From Polaromonas sp. (lineage in GTDB: Bacteria; Pseudomonadota; Gammaproteobacteria; Burkholderiales; Burkholderiaceae_C), in contig JAUXPP010000090.1 of the NCBI GenBank assembly GCA_030683705.1, positions 1 to 64,000 on the forward strand: a stretch of 64,000 nucleotides of DNA. The letters are read 5' to 3'. Positions 17,371-25,827 of this stretch are shown here, piece by piece (the first letter of the stretch is position 1; every line of letters starts with the position of its first letter). The notes beneath the pieces were generated by a model that made no database searches, was not told where the DNA came from, and saw only the letters and a list, made by a program, of their open reading frames with translations. Position numbers and translations under genes: made by a program.

Positions 17371-17428
17371 CCTGTTTTGATAGCTTCTTACGCAAGCCCA
17401 GCGGCGCCTGGAGGCTGATTTGGCTTTT
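17371..17428. repeat. Dispersed repeat downstream of the GT41-like gene
   Basis: CCTGTTTTGATAGCTTCTTA...CCTGGAGGCTGATTTGGCTTTT, a typical intergenic copy between two convergent genes. Confidence 0.65.
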
Positions 17429-17445
17429 AACCCGGGCCCCTGACG

Positions 17446-19359
17446 TCAACCGGCCAGAACCCGGTCGCGGATCTGCTGCAGCGCCGCCGGGTCGTCCATG
17501 GTGGTCAGGTCGCCGGCGTCGCGGCCCTCACACACCGCCTGGATCGCGCGGCGCAGCAGCTTGCCGCTGCGCGTTTTCGGCAGCAGCGAGACAAAACGCA
17601 CGCGTGAGGGCCGGGCCAGCGCGCCGAGGTCGCCGTCCACCCGTTTCATGATCTCGCCTTCGAGCTTGAGCGCGGCCGCGTTGTCGCCGAGCACCGTGCC
17701 GTCTTTCGGCACCACAAAAGCCATGGCGACCTGCCCTTTGAGGCTGTCGGCCACACCGACCACCGCCACCTCGGCCACGCCGGCATGGCCGGAGATGCTT
17801 TCCTCGATCTCGCGGGTGCCGAGGCGGTGGCCGGCGACATTGATCACGTCGTCGGTGCGGCCCAGGATGAAGTAATAACCGTCCTCGTCGCGTATGCCCC
17901 AGTCGAAGGTGCTGTACACCATCTTGCCGGGGACACTTTTCCAGTAAGTATTGACGAAGCGCGCATCGTCCTTCCACACCGTCTGCATGAAGCCAGGCGG
18001 CGTCGGGCCTTCCAGCACCACCACGCCTTTTTCATTCGCTTGCGTGAGTTCTTCGCCGGTGGATTCGTGCAGCAGCTTGACGCGGTAGCCATACATCGGG
18101 ACGCCCGGGCTGCCGAACTTGCTGGGGGTTTTCTCCACACCGTTGGCCACCGTCAGCAACGGCCAGCCGGTTTCGGTCTGCCAGTAGTTGTCGATGATGG
18201 GCACCCTCAGGCCCTCGCTGATCCAGCGCGCGGTCGGCTCGTCCAGCGGCTCGCCCGCCAGGAACAGCGCGCGCAGGCTGGACAGGTCGTACTTCTTGAG
18301 CAGCGCCGGGTCCTGTTTTTTCAGCACGCGCACCGCGGTCGGCGCGCTGAACATCGCCGTCACCTTGTATTTTTCGACCAGCCGCCACCAGATGCCGCCG
18401 TCGGGCTGCTTGTCCAGGCCCTGGGTCGGCAGGCCTTCGTACATCAGCGTCGCCATGCCGGCAATCAGCGGGCCGTAGATGATGTAGCTGTGGCCCACCA
18501 CCCAGCCGATGTCGCTGGTCGAGAAGTAGGTCTCGCCGGCGCGGCCGTCGAAGACGTGTTTCATGCTGGCGGCCAGCGCCACCGCATAACCGCCGGTGTC
18601 GCGCTGCACACCCTTGGGTTTGCCGGTGGTGCCGCTGGTGTAGATGGTGTAGCTGATGTCGGTAGCATCCAGCCATTCGCACGGCACCTGCGCGTCAATG
18701 TGGGCGGCCCGCAGATCCGTCCACAGGTGGTCGCGCCCCGCCACCATGGCCATGGGCGACAGCTGGCGGTCGGTCAGCAGCACCGCCTCGGGCTTGTGGC
18801 TGGACAGGCGGATGGCTTCGTCGAGCAGCGGCTTGTAGGGCACGATCTTGCCGCCGCGCGAACCGGCGTCGGCGCTGACGATGACCTTGGGCGTGGCGTC
18901 GTCGATGCGCGAGGCCAGCGAGCCACTGGCAAAACCGCCAAACACCACGCAGTGGATGGCCCCCAGCCGCGCGCAGGCCAGCATCGCAAACGCGGCTTCG
19001 GCCACCATGGGCATGTAGATCAGCACGCGGTCGCCTTTTTGCACGCCCAGCGCCTGCAGGCTGGCCGCCATGCGCTGCACCTCGCGGTGCAGCTCGGTGA
19101 AGCTATAGGTTTTCTCGGTGCCGGTTTCGGTCGAGACGTAAATCAGCGCCGCCTGGTCCGGCCGGTCTTTCAGGTGCCGGTCCACCGCGTTGTGGCAGAG
19201 GTTGGTCTTGCCGCCCTCGAACCAGTGCACAAACGGCGGATTGTCGTAGTTGCAGACCCGGGTGAAAGGCTGCTGCCAGTCGATCAGTTGAGCCTGCTCG
19301 GTCCAGAAGGCATCGGGCTCGTTGATCGAGCGGCGGTAGAAATCGGCGTAACTTGTCAT
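17446..19359 (-). CDS. prpE: Propionyl-CoA synthetase
   Basis: AMP-forming acyl-CoA synthetase that activates propionate for the 2-methylcitrate cycle. The 637-residue protein has the adenylation motif YTSGTTGKPKG, the family core TGWPLLTVANG and the C-terminal catalytic-lysine region TRSGKLLRR. The N-terminus (SYADFYRRSINEPDAFW) is typical of PrpE rather than acetyl-CoA synthetase. The ATG at 19359 follows GGAGACCGCCCC. It lies 31 bp after acuI on the same strand, so both are probably cotranscribed. Confidence 0.93.
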   Translation of the reverse strand: MTSYADFYRRSINEPDAFWTEQAQLIDWQQPFTRVCNYDNPPFVHWFEGGKTNLCHNAVDRHLKDRPDQAALIYVSTETGTEKTYSFTELHREVQRMAASLQALGVQKGDRVLIYMPMVAEAAFAMLACARLGAIHCVVFGGFASGSLASRIDDATPKVIVSADAGSRGGKIVPYKPLLDEAIRLSSHKPEAVLLTDRQLSPMAMVAGRDHLWTDLRAAHIDAQVPCEWLDATDISYTIYTSGTTGKPKGVQRDTGGYAVALAASMKHVFDGRAGETYFSTSDIGWVVGHSYIIYGPLIAGMATLMYEGLPTQGLDKQPDGGIWWRLVEKYKVTAMFSAPTAVRVLKKQDPALLKKYDLSSLRALFLAGEPLDEPTARWISEGLRVPIIDNYWQTETGWPLLTVANGVEKTPSKFGSPGVPMYGYRVKLLHESTGEELTQANEKGVVVLEGPTPPGFMQTVWKDDARFVNTYWKSVPGKMVYSTFDWGIRDEDGYYFILGRTDDVINVAGHRLGTREIEESISGHAGVAEVAVVGVADSLKGQVAMAFVVPKDGTVLGDNAAALKLEGEIMKRVDGDLGALARPSRVRFVSLLPKTRSGKLLRRAIQAVCEGRDAGDLTTMDDPAALQQIRDRVLAG

Positions 19360-19390
19360 GGGGCGGTCTCCGGGATTGTTTTGCTGCAAC

Positions 19391-20368
19391 TCAGATTTTG
19401 ACGACGATGCGGCCACGCACCTTGCCCGCCATCAAGTCGGCGGCTTTTTCTGCCGCCCGGCTCAATGGCACTTCCTCGACGATGGCGTCGAGCCTGGCTG
19501 GGTCCAGGTCGGTGGCGAGGCGGTCCCAGGCCTGCTGCCGGCGCGCCAGCGGCGCCATCACGCTGTCGATGCCGGCCAGGGTCACGCCGCGCAGGATAAA
19601 AGGCATGACGGTCGCCGGAAAATCCGCACCCTGCGCCAGTCCGCAGGCCGCCACCACACCGCCGTAACGCGTTTGCGCGCAGGCATTGGCCAGGGTGTGG
19701 GAGCCGACAGCGTCGATCACACCGGCCCAGCGTTCCTTTTGCAGCGGTTTGCCGGGGGCAGAGAGTTCCTGGCGGTCGATGATGGATGCCGCGCCCAGTT
19801 GTTTCAAATACGCTTCCTCGCTGGCCTTGCCGGTCGCCGCCACTACGCGGTAGCCCAGCTTGCCCAGCAGCGCAACGGCGACGCTGCCCACGCCGCCGGT
19901 GGCGCCGGTGACCAGCACCTCGCCGTCGCCCGGCTTGATGCCATGTTTTTCCAGCGCCAGCACACACAGCATGGCGGTGTAACCCGCCGTGCCAATCGCC
20001 ATGGCCTGGCGGGTGCTGAAAGCCGCCGGCAGCTTCACCAGCCAGTCGCCCTGCAGCCGCGCACGTTCGGCCATCAGGCCCCAGCGTGTCTCACCGAGTC
20101 CCCAGCCGTTGTGAATGAATTTGTCCCCCGCCTTCCAGCCGGCGTGGCTGGATTCCAGCACCGTGCCGGCGCCGTCGATGCCCGCGACCATGGGCCAGCT
20201 CCGCACCACCGGGCCTGTGTTGGTGATCGCCATGCCGTCCTTGTAGTTCAGCGTCGAGTAGTCGACCTGCGCCAGCACATCGCCTGGCGGCAATTGCGCC
20301 TCGGCTATATCGACCACCGCCGCCGAAAAGCCGGCCTCTGACTTGGTAAGTTGCAGGGCTTTAAACAT
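19391..20368 (-). CDS. acuI: Acryloyl-CoA reductase (AcuI/YhdH-type MDR oxidoreductase)
   Basis: Zinc-independent medium-chain dehydrogenase of the AcuI/YhdH family, which reduces acryloyl-CoA to propionyl-CoA with NADPH. The 325-residue protein starts [20 protein letters not shown] and has the family hallmarks [32 protein letters not shown] and the NADP-binding [14 protein letters not shown]. The ATG at 20368 has CCGGAGACAAACC upstream. Pairing with prpE fits feeding C3 units from propionate, 3-hydroxypropionate or acrylate (also the route used for DMSP-derived acrylate) into propionyl-CoA; the substrate is inferred. Confidence 0.88.
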   Translation of the reverse strand: MFKALQLTKSEAGFSAAVVDIAEAQLPPGDVLAQVDYSTLNYKDGMAITNTGPVVRSWPMVAGIDGAGTVLESSHAGWKAGDKFIHNGWGLGETRWGLMAERARLQGDWLVKLPAAFSTRQAMAIGTAGYTAMLCVLALEKHGIKPGDGEVLVTGATGGVGSVAVALLGKLGYRVVAATGKASEEAYLKQLGAASIIDRQELSAPGKPLQKERWAGVIDAVGSHTLANACAQTRYGGVVAACGLAQGADFPATVMPFILRGVTLAGIDSVMAPLARRQQAWDRLATDLDPARLDAIVEEVPLSRAAEKAADLMAGKVRGRIVVKI

Positions 20369-20458
20369 GGTTTGTCTCCGGTTGACAGTCAAACTGAATT
20401 CATAATTATTGATAACAGACTTGCACAGGGCTGACAAGCATCACGGGCTTGCTGCCGG

Positions 20459-20827
20459 TCACGACAGCCACAACCCCAGGAAGGCCAGCACATTCGCCCA
20501 CCAACCCGCGGTCCTGGATTTTCTGGCGCTGTCGGCCGTGATGGGAAACAGCTCGACCTGCTTCCACGCCCAGCGGTTGTAGGCCACGGTCAGGCCAGCA
20601 CCCGCCAGCGTCCACCATGGCGAAACCAGCGCCCCGGCCAGCGAGACCAAGGCAAAGACAAAAGTCAGGACGCGGATGCCGCTGGAACTGCTGGACGCCA
20701 CATGCGAGAGCCCTTCGCAGGCGCTGCAGGTGGCCGGCGACTCCCGGCTCGACCAGCGCGCGGCCCGGCCCGGCACAGCCTGCGCCTTGCAATGCGGGCA
20801 GACAACCATGCCGTTCAGCGTGGGCAT
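20459..20827 (-). CDS. Small membrane protein with N-terminal zinc ribbon
   Basis: 122 residues. Two CXXC pairs near the N-terminus (CPHCK and CSACE) suggest a zinc ribbon. Two hydrophobic segments follow (about VLTFVFALVSLAGALV and WWTLAGAGLTVAY) and a third near the end (GWWANVLAFLGLWL). Function unknown. The ATG at 20827 lies one base after the stop of the DUF2277 gene, so the two are probably translationally coupled. Confidence 0.65.
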   Translation of the reverse strand: MPTLNGMVVCPHCKAQAVPGRAARWSSRESPATCSACEGLSHVASSSSSGIRVLTFVFALVSLAGALVSPWWTLAGAGLTVAYNRWAWKQVELFPITADSARKSRTAGWWANVLAFLGLWLS

Positions 20828-20828
20828 C

Positions 20829-21110
20829 TCATGCCTGATGGCCGGCGCCCAACCGGGCAGCCGCTCGCTGCCGCGCCTTGTTCGCTTCCACCTCCCGGTT
20901 ACGCGGCTCGGCATGGGTGACCAGCGAAGCTATCAGGCGACGCGCGGTGGCAGCCACTTCCTCCACCGCCAGCTCGAAGGCCGCTTCATTGGCTTTGGAC
21001 GGCACGCTGAAACCGCTGAGCTTGCGCACAAACTGCAGCGAAGCGTCGCGGACTTCCAGCTCGGTGGCCGGAGGCTCGAAATTGAACAGGGTCTTGATGT
21101 TGCGGCACAT
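20829..21110 (-). CDS. DUF2277 family protein
   Basis: 93 residues beginning MCRNIKTLFNFEPPATE, the invariant opening of DUF2277 proteins, continuing with ASLQFVRKLSGFSVPSKANE and a basic tail. Biochemical function is unknown. Starting at the Met of MCRN (21110) matches the family; an open frame continues to 21140. It is followed directly by the zinc-ribbon gene. Confidence 0.85.
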   Translation of the reverse strand: MCRNIKTLFNFEPPATELEVRDASLQFVRKLSGFSVPSKANEAAFELAVEEVAATARRLIASLVTHAEPRNREVEANKARQRAAARLGAGHQA

Positions 21111-21235
21111 GGCGGCTCCTGGACGGACAACGCTTTGCATTTCAGCACAAAGGTCCTTGGGACTTGCGCAAAGGCCCCTGCCCTGCGGTCGATCACCGGC
21201 GCAGGCTTTGCGCCCGGACGCAAGCCCCAGGGGCG

Positions 21236-21730
21236 TCAGAACTCCACCGCGTCGGCGATCGCCTTGATGCCGGCCCGGGCGCAGACCTCATCCAGCTCGC
21301 CGCCAGGTGCACCGGAGACACCGATGGCGCCATAAATCGAGCCACCCCCCTCGATCAGCAGTCCACCACCCACCGCGAGCATGCGCGGCACGCCGCGAAT
21401 CCCGCTCATGGGCCGGCCCGACTGGGTTTCCGCCGCCAGCGCCAGCGTCGAGGTGCGGAAACTCACGGCCGTCCACGCCTTGTTGGTGGCGACCTCCACC
21501 GTGTGGGGGCCCGCGAAACGGTCGCGCAGAAAGACCTGGGTCAGGCCAGCCCGGTCAACCACCGCGACGCCCACCTGGTAGCCCTGCTGGCGGCAGGCCT
21601 CCATCGCCGCCCTGGCCGCGGTCAGCGCGGTTTCGGGCGTGAGTGATTTGGTCTGAAAGGTGGCCTGTTGGGCAAAGGCAAGTCCGGCCAGCCCGAAAAG
21701 CACAGGCGCCAGAAAGATGGAAGTACGCAT
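21236..21730 (-). CDS. Secreted GlcG/HbpS-family heme-binding-like protein
   Basis: 164 residues with a signal peptide (RTSIFLAPVLFGLAGLAFA|QQ). The GlcG/HbpS fold is visible in LTAARAAMEACRQQGYQVGVAVVDRAG, FRTSTLALAAETQSGRPM and GGGLLIEGGGSIYGAIGVSGAP. Members are found as periplasmic or extracellular haem- or cofactor-binding proteins; the ligand here is unknown. It stands alone, 205 bp from the distal end of the integron array; that gap (21731-21934) shows no gene. Confidence 0.8.
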   Translation of the reverse strand: MRTSIFLAPVLFGLAGLAFAQQATFQTKSLTPETALTAARAAMEACRQQGYQVGVAVVDRAGLTQVFLRDRFAGPHTVEVATNKAWTAVSFRTSTLALAAETQSGRPMSGIRGVPRMLAVGGGLLIEGGGSIYGAIGVSGAPGGELDEVCARAGIKAIADAVEF

Positions 21731-21934
21731 GGTGTCTCCTGCAGATCGCTGGGTTCAAAAAAGAAACGGGACGGCCATTGTCCAGGCGGGCGGCGCCTGC
21801 ACGGATGGGGGCAGACAGGACAGCCCGCCTCACCGGCGGCTCACACGGTTCATCCCCGACGGACGTGCAAGTGCAGCACCATCGTAGCGACTGGCGGCGA
21901 TTTGGCAACGCCCTTCACCAGAGCGCGACCTGCT

Positions 21935-22207
21935 TTACGGGTCAGACGGCGACCCATGGCGGGACGAGCGATCCGTCGGCGGCAAGCAGGCCGTTGGATC
22001 TGCGACGAACAGCCAGGCAACAAGCACGAGGGCGGGAATAGCAAGAAACCAAAGGGAACTGCCGGTGAGGTGTTGACCCCCGACGCCAATCGCAGTGCCG
22101 GCCACGATGCAAATCAAGAGCAGGGCAACTCGGCGCCGGAGATTGGGGACAGGCCTGACGCGCGGCGATCCAGCTGCGGGGTTGCTTGGAGGTGCGCGGT
22201 TCGGCAT
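21935..22207 (-). CDS. Cassette 11 (most distal): small predicted membrane protein, possibly truncated
   Basis: 90 residues with two hydrophobic segments (VALLLICIVAGTAIGVGG and LWFLAIPALVLVAWLFV). Function unknown. The start at 22207 is just beside attC1, as expected for the next cassette. No attC could be found to its left, so the cassette probably lost its 3' end when fused to flanking chromosomal DNA. Confidence 0.5.
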   Translation of the reverse strand: MPNRAPPSNPAAGSPRVRPVPNLRRRVALLLICIVAGTAIGVGGQHLTGSSLWFLAIPALVLVAWLFVADPTACLPPTDRSSRHGSPSDP

Positions 22208-22212
22208 GAGAG

Positions 22213-22278
22213 GTGTAACGTGCAGTTAAGCGGGCGGCGCGGCTCTTTGCGCAGCTCCGCTTGAACGTAGGGTTAGAC
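22213..22278 (-). other. attC site 1 (of cassette 10)
   Basis: Bounded by GTGTAAC and GTTAGAC, with inner boxes CAGTTAAGCGG and CCGCTTGAAC forming the stem and a GC-rich centre. A textbook attC. Confidence 0.88.
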
Positions 22279-22281
22279 GAC

Positions 22282-22749
22282 TCATTCCGAACGCCTGAGT
22301 GTTCTCAACTCGATAAGAGCTTGATTTTCTGGCACCTGCTCTAAGCCGAAGCCGACCGGAATAAATATGAGGTTTGGAAGAACTACAGGACTGCCAGACA
22401 CAGAGGGCTCAAATCGAAAGAACAAACGGACACCAGCCTTTGCTTCTGCGAGAACCTTCATTGGCTTGAAGCTTTGCATAGCCGAAGCTCGTATTTCAAG
22501 TGCATGGGTTCCGGGTGAAGTTGGGATTGATGTGAAACCGGCATTCTTCAACCTTGCTACCTCCGTATCATCTAGGTGGACAAAGTATGTAGCTCCGCCA
22601 CGCGCGAATTTGTCTGGCCTATATACGACGATTTCTGATGAGGTCGGGTCCAATGGCGTTGGTTCGCTGAATAGCGGGCCATTCGCAGCGCATCCAAACA
22701 TGCAGAAGGCGACAAACGTAAGCAAGCCTAGGGTTGAAGGTCGTAACAC
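22282..22749 (-). CDS. Cassette 10: lipoprotein resembling DUF2846
   Basis: 155 residues from a GTG start at 22749 with AGGAGA seven bases upstream. Lipobox FGCAA predicts an outer- or inner-membrane lipoprotein. The domain pattern EIVVYRPDKFARGG...FVHLDDTEVARLKNAGF...SPGTHALEI resembles DUF2846 proteins. Function unknown. It ends four bases from attC1. Confidence 0.7.
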   Translation of the reverse strand: MLRPSTLGLLTFVAFCMFGCAANGPLFSEPTPLDPTSSEIVVYRPDKFARGGATYFVHLDDTEVARLKNAGFTSIPTSPGTHALEIRASAMQSFKPMKVLAEAKAGVRLFFRFEPSVSGSPVVLPNLIFIPVGFGLEQVPENQALIELRTLRRSE

Positions 22750-22774
22750 CGGCAGGTCTCCTGTAAGTCGGGTC

Positions 22775-22861
22775 GTCTAACGTTGAGCTAACCGGCGCTG
22801 CGCGGTTTTATTGCGCAGCGTCCAGCGACCGAAGGGAGCGAGGTTGAGCGCCATGTTAGGG
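22775..22861 (-). other. attC site 2 (of cassette 9)
   Basis: GTCTAAC ... GTTAGGG boundaries, 87 bp, with the inner pair GAGCTAACCGGCGC / GCGAGGTTGAGCGCC-type arms. Confidence 0.82.
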
Positions 22862-23362
22862 CTGGTGTGGCTCAACTTTATCATCACGAAATTTGATGAG
22901 GCGGATTCCATGCGCATTTAGTGCACTGGAAATTTGAGGTTCGTAAGTTCCCCACAAGTCGGGTAATGGCCACTCTCTCGTTTGGCCATCAGTGAGCTTC
23001 ATCTTCAGTATTACGCTATCCCTTCTTCGTGATGGGTAATACATCCGCTCAATAGAAGAGATTGTTTTGTACTCAACCCGACGGGTTGCTGCTGATGTTT
23101 GAATGCACAACTCGTTAGCACCGATTACGATTACCGGGCTATCTGTACTTGGCCCTAACAAGAGAAAGGCAAGAGAAAACAACGTCAGTACTGGGAATAG
23201 TACTTCTAACCTCGCCATGGAAAGGGGAAGCTTATTCCATAGCTTCCACGACAAGAATGCAAAAACAACGAATGCTACGGCCGACCAGAGAGTGAACGAA
23301 GTAATAAAGTCTTCCGCGTAGCGGAAGGCAATTTCATTTAGATCACCGGTGGCGCAGTTCAC
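22856..23362 (-). CDS. Cassette 9: predicted two-helix membrane protein with PH-like C-terminus
   Basis: 168 residues from a GTG at 23362. Two hydrophobic helices (around LWSAVAFVVFAFLSW and LFPVLTLFSLAFLLLG) precede a soluble part with beta-strand pattern (VIVIGANELCIQTS...VEYKTISSIERMYYP), similar in style to bacterial PH-domain proteins. Function unknown. Its stop codon lies inside attC2, as is common for cassettes. Confidence 0.65.
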   Translation of the reverse strand: MNCATGDLNEIAFRYAEDFITSFTLWSAVAFVVFAFLSWKLWNKLPLSMARLEVLFPVLTLFSLAFLLLGPSTDSPVIVIGANELCIQTSAATRRVEYKTISSIERMYYPSRRRDSVILKMKLTDGQTREWPLPDLWGTYEPQISSALNAHGIRLIKFRDDKVEPHQP

Positions 23363-23368
23363 TGACAG

Positions 23369-23458
23369 CCCTAACGTCTGAGATCACCAGCGCACAACCA
23401 CCGAGCGCGCGCAGCGCGCGGACCATGTTGTGCCTCCGCGTGGATCGAAATGTTATCC
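23369..23458 (-). other. attC site 3 (of cassette 8)
   Basis: CCCTAAC ... GTTATCC boundaries; arms GATCACCAGCGCACAAC and GTTGTGCCTCCGCGTGGATC form a long imperfect stem. Confidence 0.82.
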
Positions 23459-23968
23459 ATCGCGTCCTGCGCGAAACCCAATACAACCACCCACGCCAAA
23501 TCTGGCGGCGGTGGTTCCTGAGAAACACTTTTTGCAGACCAACAACGCCCCCGAAACCAGCAAACCGTCAATAGCGCCAATAAGCGGGACAGCCCAGGGG
23601 TCGCGGTTGCCGGCGAAGATGAAATGCGCAGCTACTCCCACCACGAAGCCGGAAATCAAGCCAAGAGCCAGGATGAAAAATAGCGAGGCTCTGAGATGGA
23701 TCAACACCCTAGAGCCTGCGTAAAAGACTCCTGCCGCAAGTAAAAAAAATGGGGCGGACACGACACCGCCACCAACGAAAAGCATGACCGGCCCTACGAA
23801 AAGAAGCGGAAGGGTTATCCACAATGGAAACCCGCCAGCCGCTGAAAGACTGCCGTGAACCGCGAAGACTGCGGTCGCGAGCCCGATCAACGCAAAAAAC
23901 AGCGGGACCGGAATTATGAAGAGCAGACCAAATGCTTTGGCCGCGCGCAATGGATCGACTCCATTCAT
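23453..23968 (-). CDS. Cassette 8: polytopic membrane protein
   Basis: 171 residues with four predicted membrane helices (e.g. FGLLFIIPVPLFFALIGL, LWITLPLLFVGPVMLFVG, FFILALGLISGFVVGV). A CKKC pair lies near the C-terminus, after the last helix. No recognised family. ATG at 23968; the stop lies within attC3. Confidence 0.65.
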   Translation of the reverse strand: MNGVDPLRAAKAFGLLFIIPVPLFFALIGLATAVFAVHGSLSAAGGFPLWITLPLLFVGPVMLFVGGGVVSAPFFLLAAGVFYAGSRVLIHLRASLFFILALGLISGFVVGVAAHFIFAGNRDPWAVPLIGAIDGLLVSGALLVCKKCFSGTTAARFGVGGCIGFRAGRDG

Positions 23969-23974
23969 AGCGAG

Positions 23975-24061
23975 GGATAACGCCCGAGGCTACCGGCAGG
24001 CAATACCCGCCGCGAAGCGGCATCCTGATGTTGCCTGTCCGCCTGGGCCGACCAGTTAAAG
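23975..24061 (-). other. attC site 4 (of cassette 7)
   Basis: GGATAAC ... GTTAAAG boundaries; arms CCGGCAGGCAA and TTGCCTGTCCG. The centre GCCGCGAAGCGGCATCCTG is shared with attC5. Confidence 0.82.
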
Positions 24062-24460
24062 AACATGCTGCCGTAACTCGTCGGCAAAGCTATCGACGCA
24101 CTTGCGCCATTCAGGAATGTAGCTTTGATCAATGTTGAAACTCCCCAACAAGGAGCCCGAAGTACGTTCATCGAAGAACTCAAATTGTCCGTTGATGCCG
24201 CCCATTGTTTCCATGGAAAGAGAAAGTTCGATACCTCGCTCGGCACATGACAACCTAGCTTTGCCAGCTTGCCCAACATTTTCATAGAGGGCGCCGAGCT
24301 GGTTTGAAAAGTTTTCAAGGTCCCCGGACTGGAGCCAAGCCTCAAAGTCTCCCGTGAACCCGCCGGATTGAACATTTACACGAACCCGAGCCCAGTCTTC
24401 ATCGTCAGCACGGCGCAGTGCTTCAAGTTCGAGACAAAATGTTGGCGTGCTGAGTTGCAT
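24056..24460 (-). CDS. Cassette 7: unknown soluble protein, possibly immunity-protein-like
   Basis: 134 residues, acidic, no membrane segment or signal. Pattern FCLELEALRRADDEDWARVRVNVQSGGFTG...WLQSGDLENFSNQLGALYE followed by strands (ARLSCAERGIELSLSM, INGQFEFF) resembles the WapI/DUF6228 group of small immunity-like proteins; this similarity is from memory and weak. ATG at 24460. Confidence 0.6.
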   Translation of the reverse strand: MQLSTPTFCLELEALRRADDEDWARVRVNVQSGGFTGDFEAWLQSGDLENFSNQLGALYENVGQAGKARLSCAERGIELSLSMETMGGINGQFEFFDERTSGSLLGSFNIDQSYIPEWRKCVDSFADELRQHVL

Positions 24461-24463
24461 GCG

Positions 24464-24550
24464 CTTTAACGTCGAAGCTGCCCGGCACGCAGCAAGAGCC
24501 GCGAAGCGGCATCCTGCAGTTGCGTGTCCGTGCCGAGCGACCAGTTAGGC
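24464..24550 (-). other. attC site 5 (of cassette 6)
   Basis: CTTTAAC ... GTTAGGC boundaries; arms CCCGGCACGCAGCAA and GTTGCGTGTCCGTGCC. Centre shared with attC4. Confidence 0.82.
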
Positions 24551-24583
24551 CGCTTGAGATAGAGCGCCGCACACGGATACATG

Positions 24584-24973
24584 CTATTTCCCAGCCTTTG
24601 AGCAAATGACGAAATGAACCGTTGCAGGGTGTGTGGCAGGAATAAGAGGAGCAAAGACAATGGCGGGCATTCGCCGATCATAGAGCGTAGCGCCTGCCTC
24701 GTTGAGCAGCAGCACGTGAGCGTTTGCACGCGTGTTGTTGCTGCAATCCGTGTAAATCAATGACTGGGAAGTTCGGTATGTCACGCCTTGGAATACTTGG
24801 TCTTGCTCATAAGTCCAACGCTGCCAACCATAGACAACTTGGTCAAGCTTTCGCACTGAATCCTTGTCGATAGTGATTTTCAAACCAGGTAGCGTTACCA
24901 GCTCTTCCCAAGCCTCGGCAAGCGCAAGATTGCTGAGCGAACTCAAGAAGAACAGGACGGAAAGGAGTTTCAT
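24584..24973 (-). CDS. Cassette 6: secreted surface-adhesin-E-like protein
   Basis: 129 residues with a clear signal peptide (KLLSVLFFLSSLSNLALA|EA). The mature part, with ITIDKDSVRKLDQVVYGWQRW, TYRTSQSLIYTDCSNN and a final VICSKAGK, resembles the surface-adhesin protein E family (small periplasmic or surface domain with a Cys pair). ATG at 24973, GGAG six to eight bases upstream. Binding activity is not predictable. Confidence 0.65.
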   Translation of the reverse strand: MKLLSVLFFLSSLSNLALAEAWEELVTLPGLKITIDKDSVRKLDQVVYGWQRWTYEQDQVFQGVTYRTSQSLIYTDCSNNTRANAHVLLLNEAGATLYDRRMPAIVFAPLIPATHPATVHFVICSKAGK

Positions 24974-24983
24974 GTGGTAGCAG

Positions 24984-25073
24984 CCTTAACGTAGAAATGA
25001 TCGGCGCCCAACCCAAAGTGCGAACTCAGCGAGCGGACGCTTTTGGGCGTCCGAGTCGATTGCCATGTTATCC
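24984..25073 (-). other. attC site 6 (of cassette 5)
   Basis: CCTTAAC ... GTTATCC boundaries, 90 bp; central pair GCGGACGC / GGGCGTCCG. Confidence 0.8.
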
Positions 25074-25361
25074 ATGGCTCCCTCCCGAGTACTTGGACTC
25101 CAACTCTCGCAACTCCCGGTACTCCTTAAGCCGGAAGAAAGCACCTACCGCTAGGGCAACCACTGCCGCTACGACGAAGACGAGGAAACCTATCCAATTG
25201 TCCTCAACCATCCAGAACGTTCGATAAGTGTCGAGGCCGCGCCCCGCGCGGACTTCGTTCACGGCAATGAAGATCATTGCAGCGAGGCCGCCAAACGACG
25301 CGACGCCCCCAACCCAAAGGCCGATGCGTATAAGACGCGACGGTTGCCTGTGATCTGTCAT
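25068..25361 (-). CDS. Cassette 5: small two-helix membrane protein
   Basis: 97 residues from the ATG at 25361. Two hydrophobic helices (IGLWVGGVASFGGLAAMIFIAV and WIGFLVFVVAAVVALAVGAFF) and a basic/acidic tail (RLKEYRELRELESKY). No recognised family. Confidence 0.6.
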   Translation of the reverse strand: MTDHRQPSRLIRIGLWVGGVASFGGLAAMIFIAVNEVRAGRGLDTYRTFWMVEDNWIGFLVFVVAAVVALAVGAFFRLKEYRELRELESKYSGGSHG

Positions 25362-25451
25362 GGATAACGTTGACGGTAACCGGCGCACACGAAGCGCGAG
25401 AGCAACGCGCACGGACGCAACAGTGCGTCCGCGTTGACCAACCTGTTAGAC
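25362..25451 (-). other. attC site 7 (of cassette 4)
   Basis: GGATAAC ... GTTAGAC boundaries; arms GGTAACCGGCGC and GCGTTGACC, with central GCGCACGGACGC / GTGCGTCCGCGT. Confidence 0.82.
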
Positions 25452-25454
25452 CGC

Positions 25455-25823
25455 TTAGACGACGATCGGGTCATTGGCGCGCCCACGAAGATGGATTTGC
25501 ATGGATTCAAACTGATCAGAGTCGTCGTGCAATTGCAGCACCAATCCCCCTGCAAAGTGAATTTCGAGGAGTCGGTCGTGCGGCACCGCGTAACTAAGGA
25601 CCTCGATCATGAGCAGGCGTTGAAAGTCCAAGCTTGTCCAATTCTCTTCTTCGTCCCACTCAGCTATTGTGTTACCCCGATCGACGAGCGTGACACGGCT
25701 TTGAACACATATTGTCGTTCCCGACCCGAAGACAAATTGAACGTCCGAGCGCCCAAGGCGAATCTGTTGTACCTCACTGCCAACAATATCTCGCAGGTCT
25801 AGATCCGAAGAGACACGGTACAT
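25455..25823 (-). CDS. Cassette 4: unknown soluble protein (DUF6188-like)
   Basis: 122 residues without signal or membrane segment. The opening DLRDIVGSEVQQIRLGRSDVQFVFGSGTTI resembles small DUF6188-type proteins (conserved 'G..V..I..G...' start), often encoded near polymorphic-toxin immunity genes; the similarity is judged by eye. ATG at 25823. Confidence 0.6.
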   Translation of the reverse strand: MYRVSSDLDLRDIVGSEVQQIRLGRSDVQFVFGSGTTICVQSRVTLVDRGNTIAEWDEEENWTSLDFQRLLMIEVLSYAVPHDRLLEIHFAGGLVLQLHDDSDQFESMQIHLRGRANDPIVV

Positions 25824-25827
25824 AGCG

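Noticed and set aside
17785-19401. Open frame of 538 codons opposite prpE
   Set aside because: Antisense shadow of PrpE, which has all catalytic motifs.
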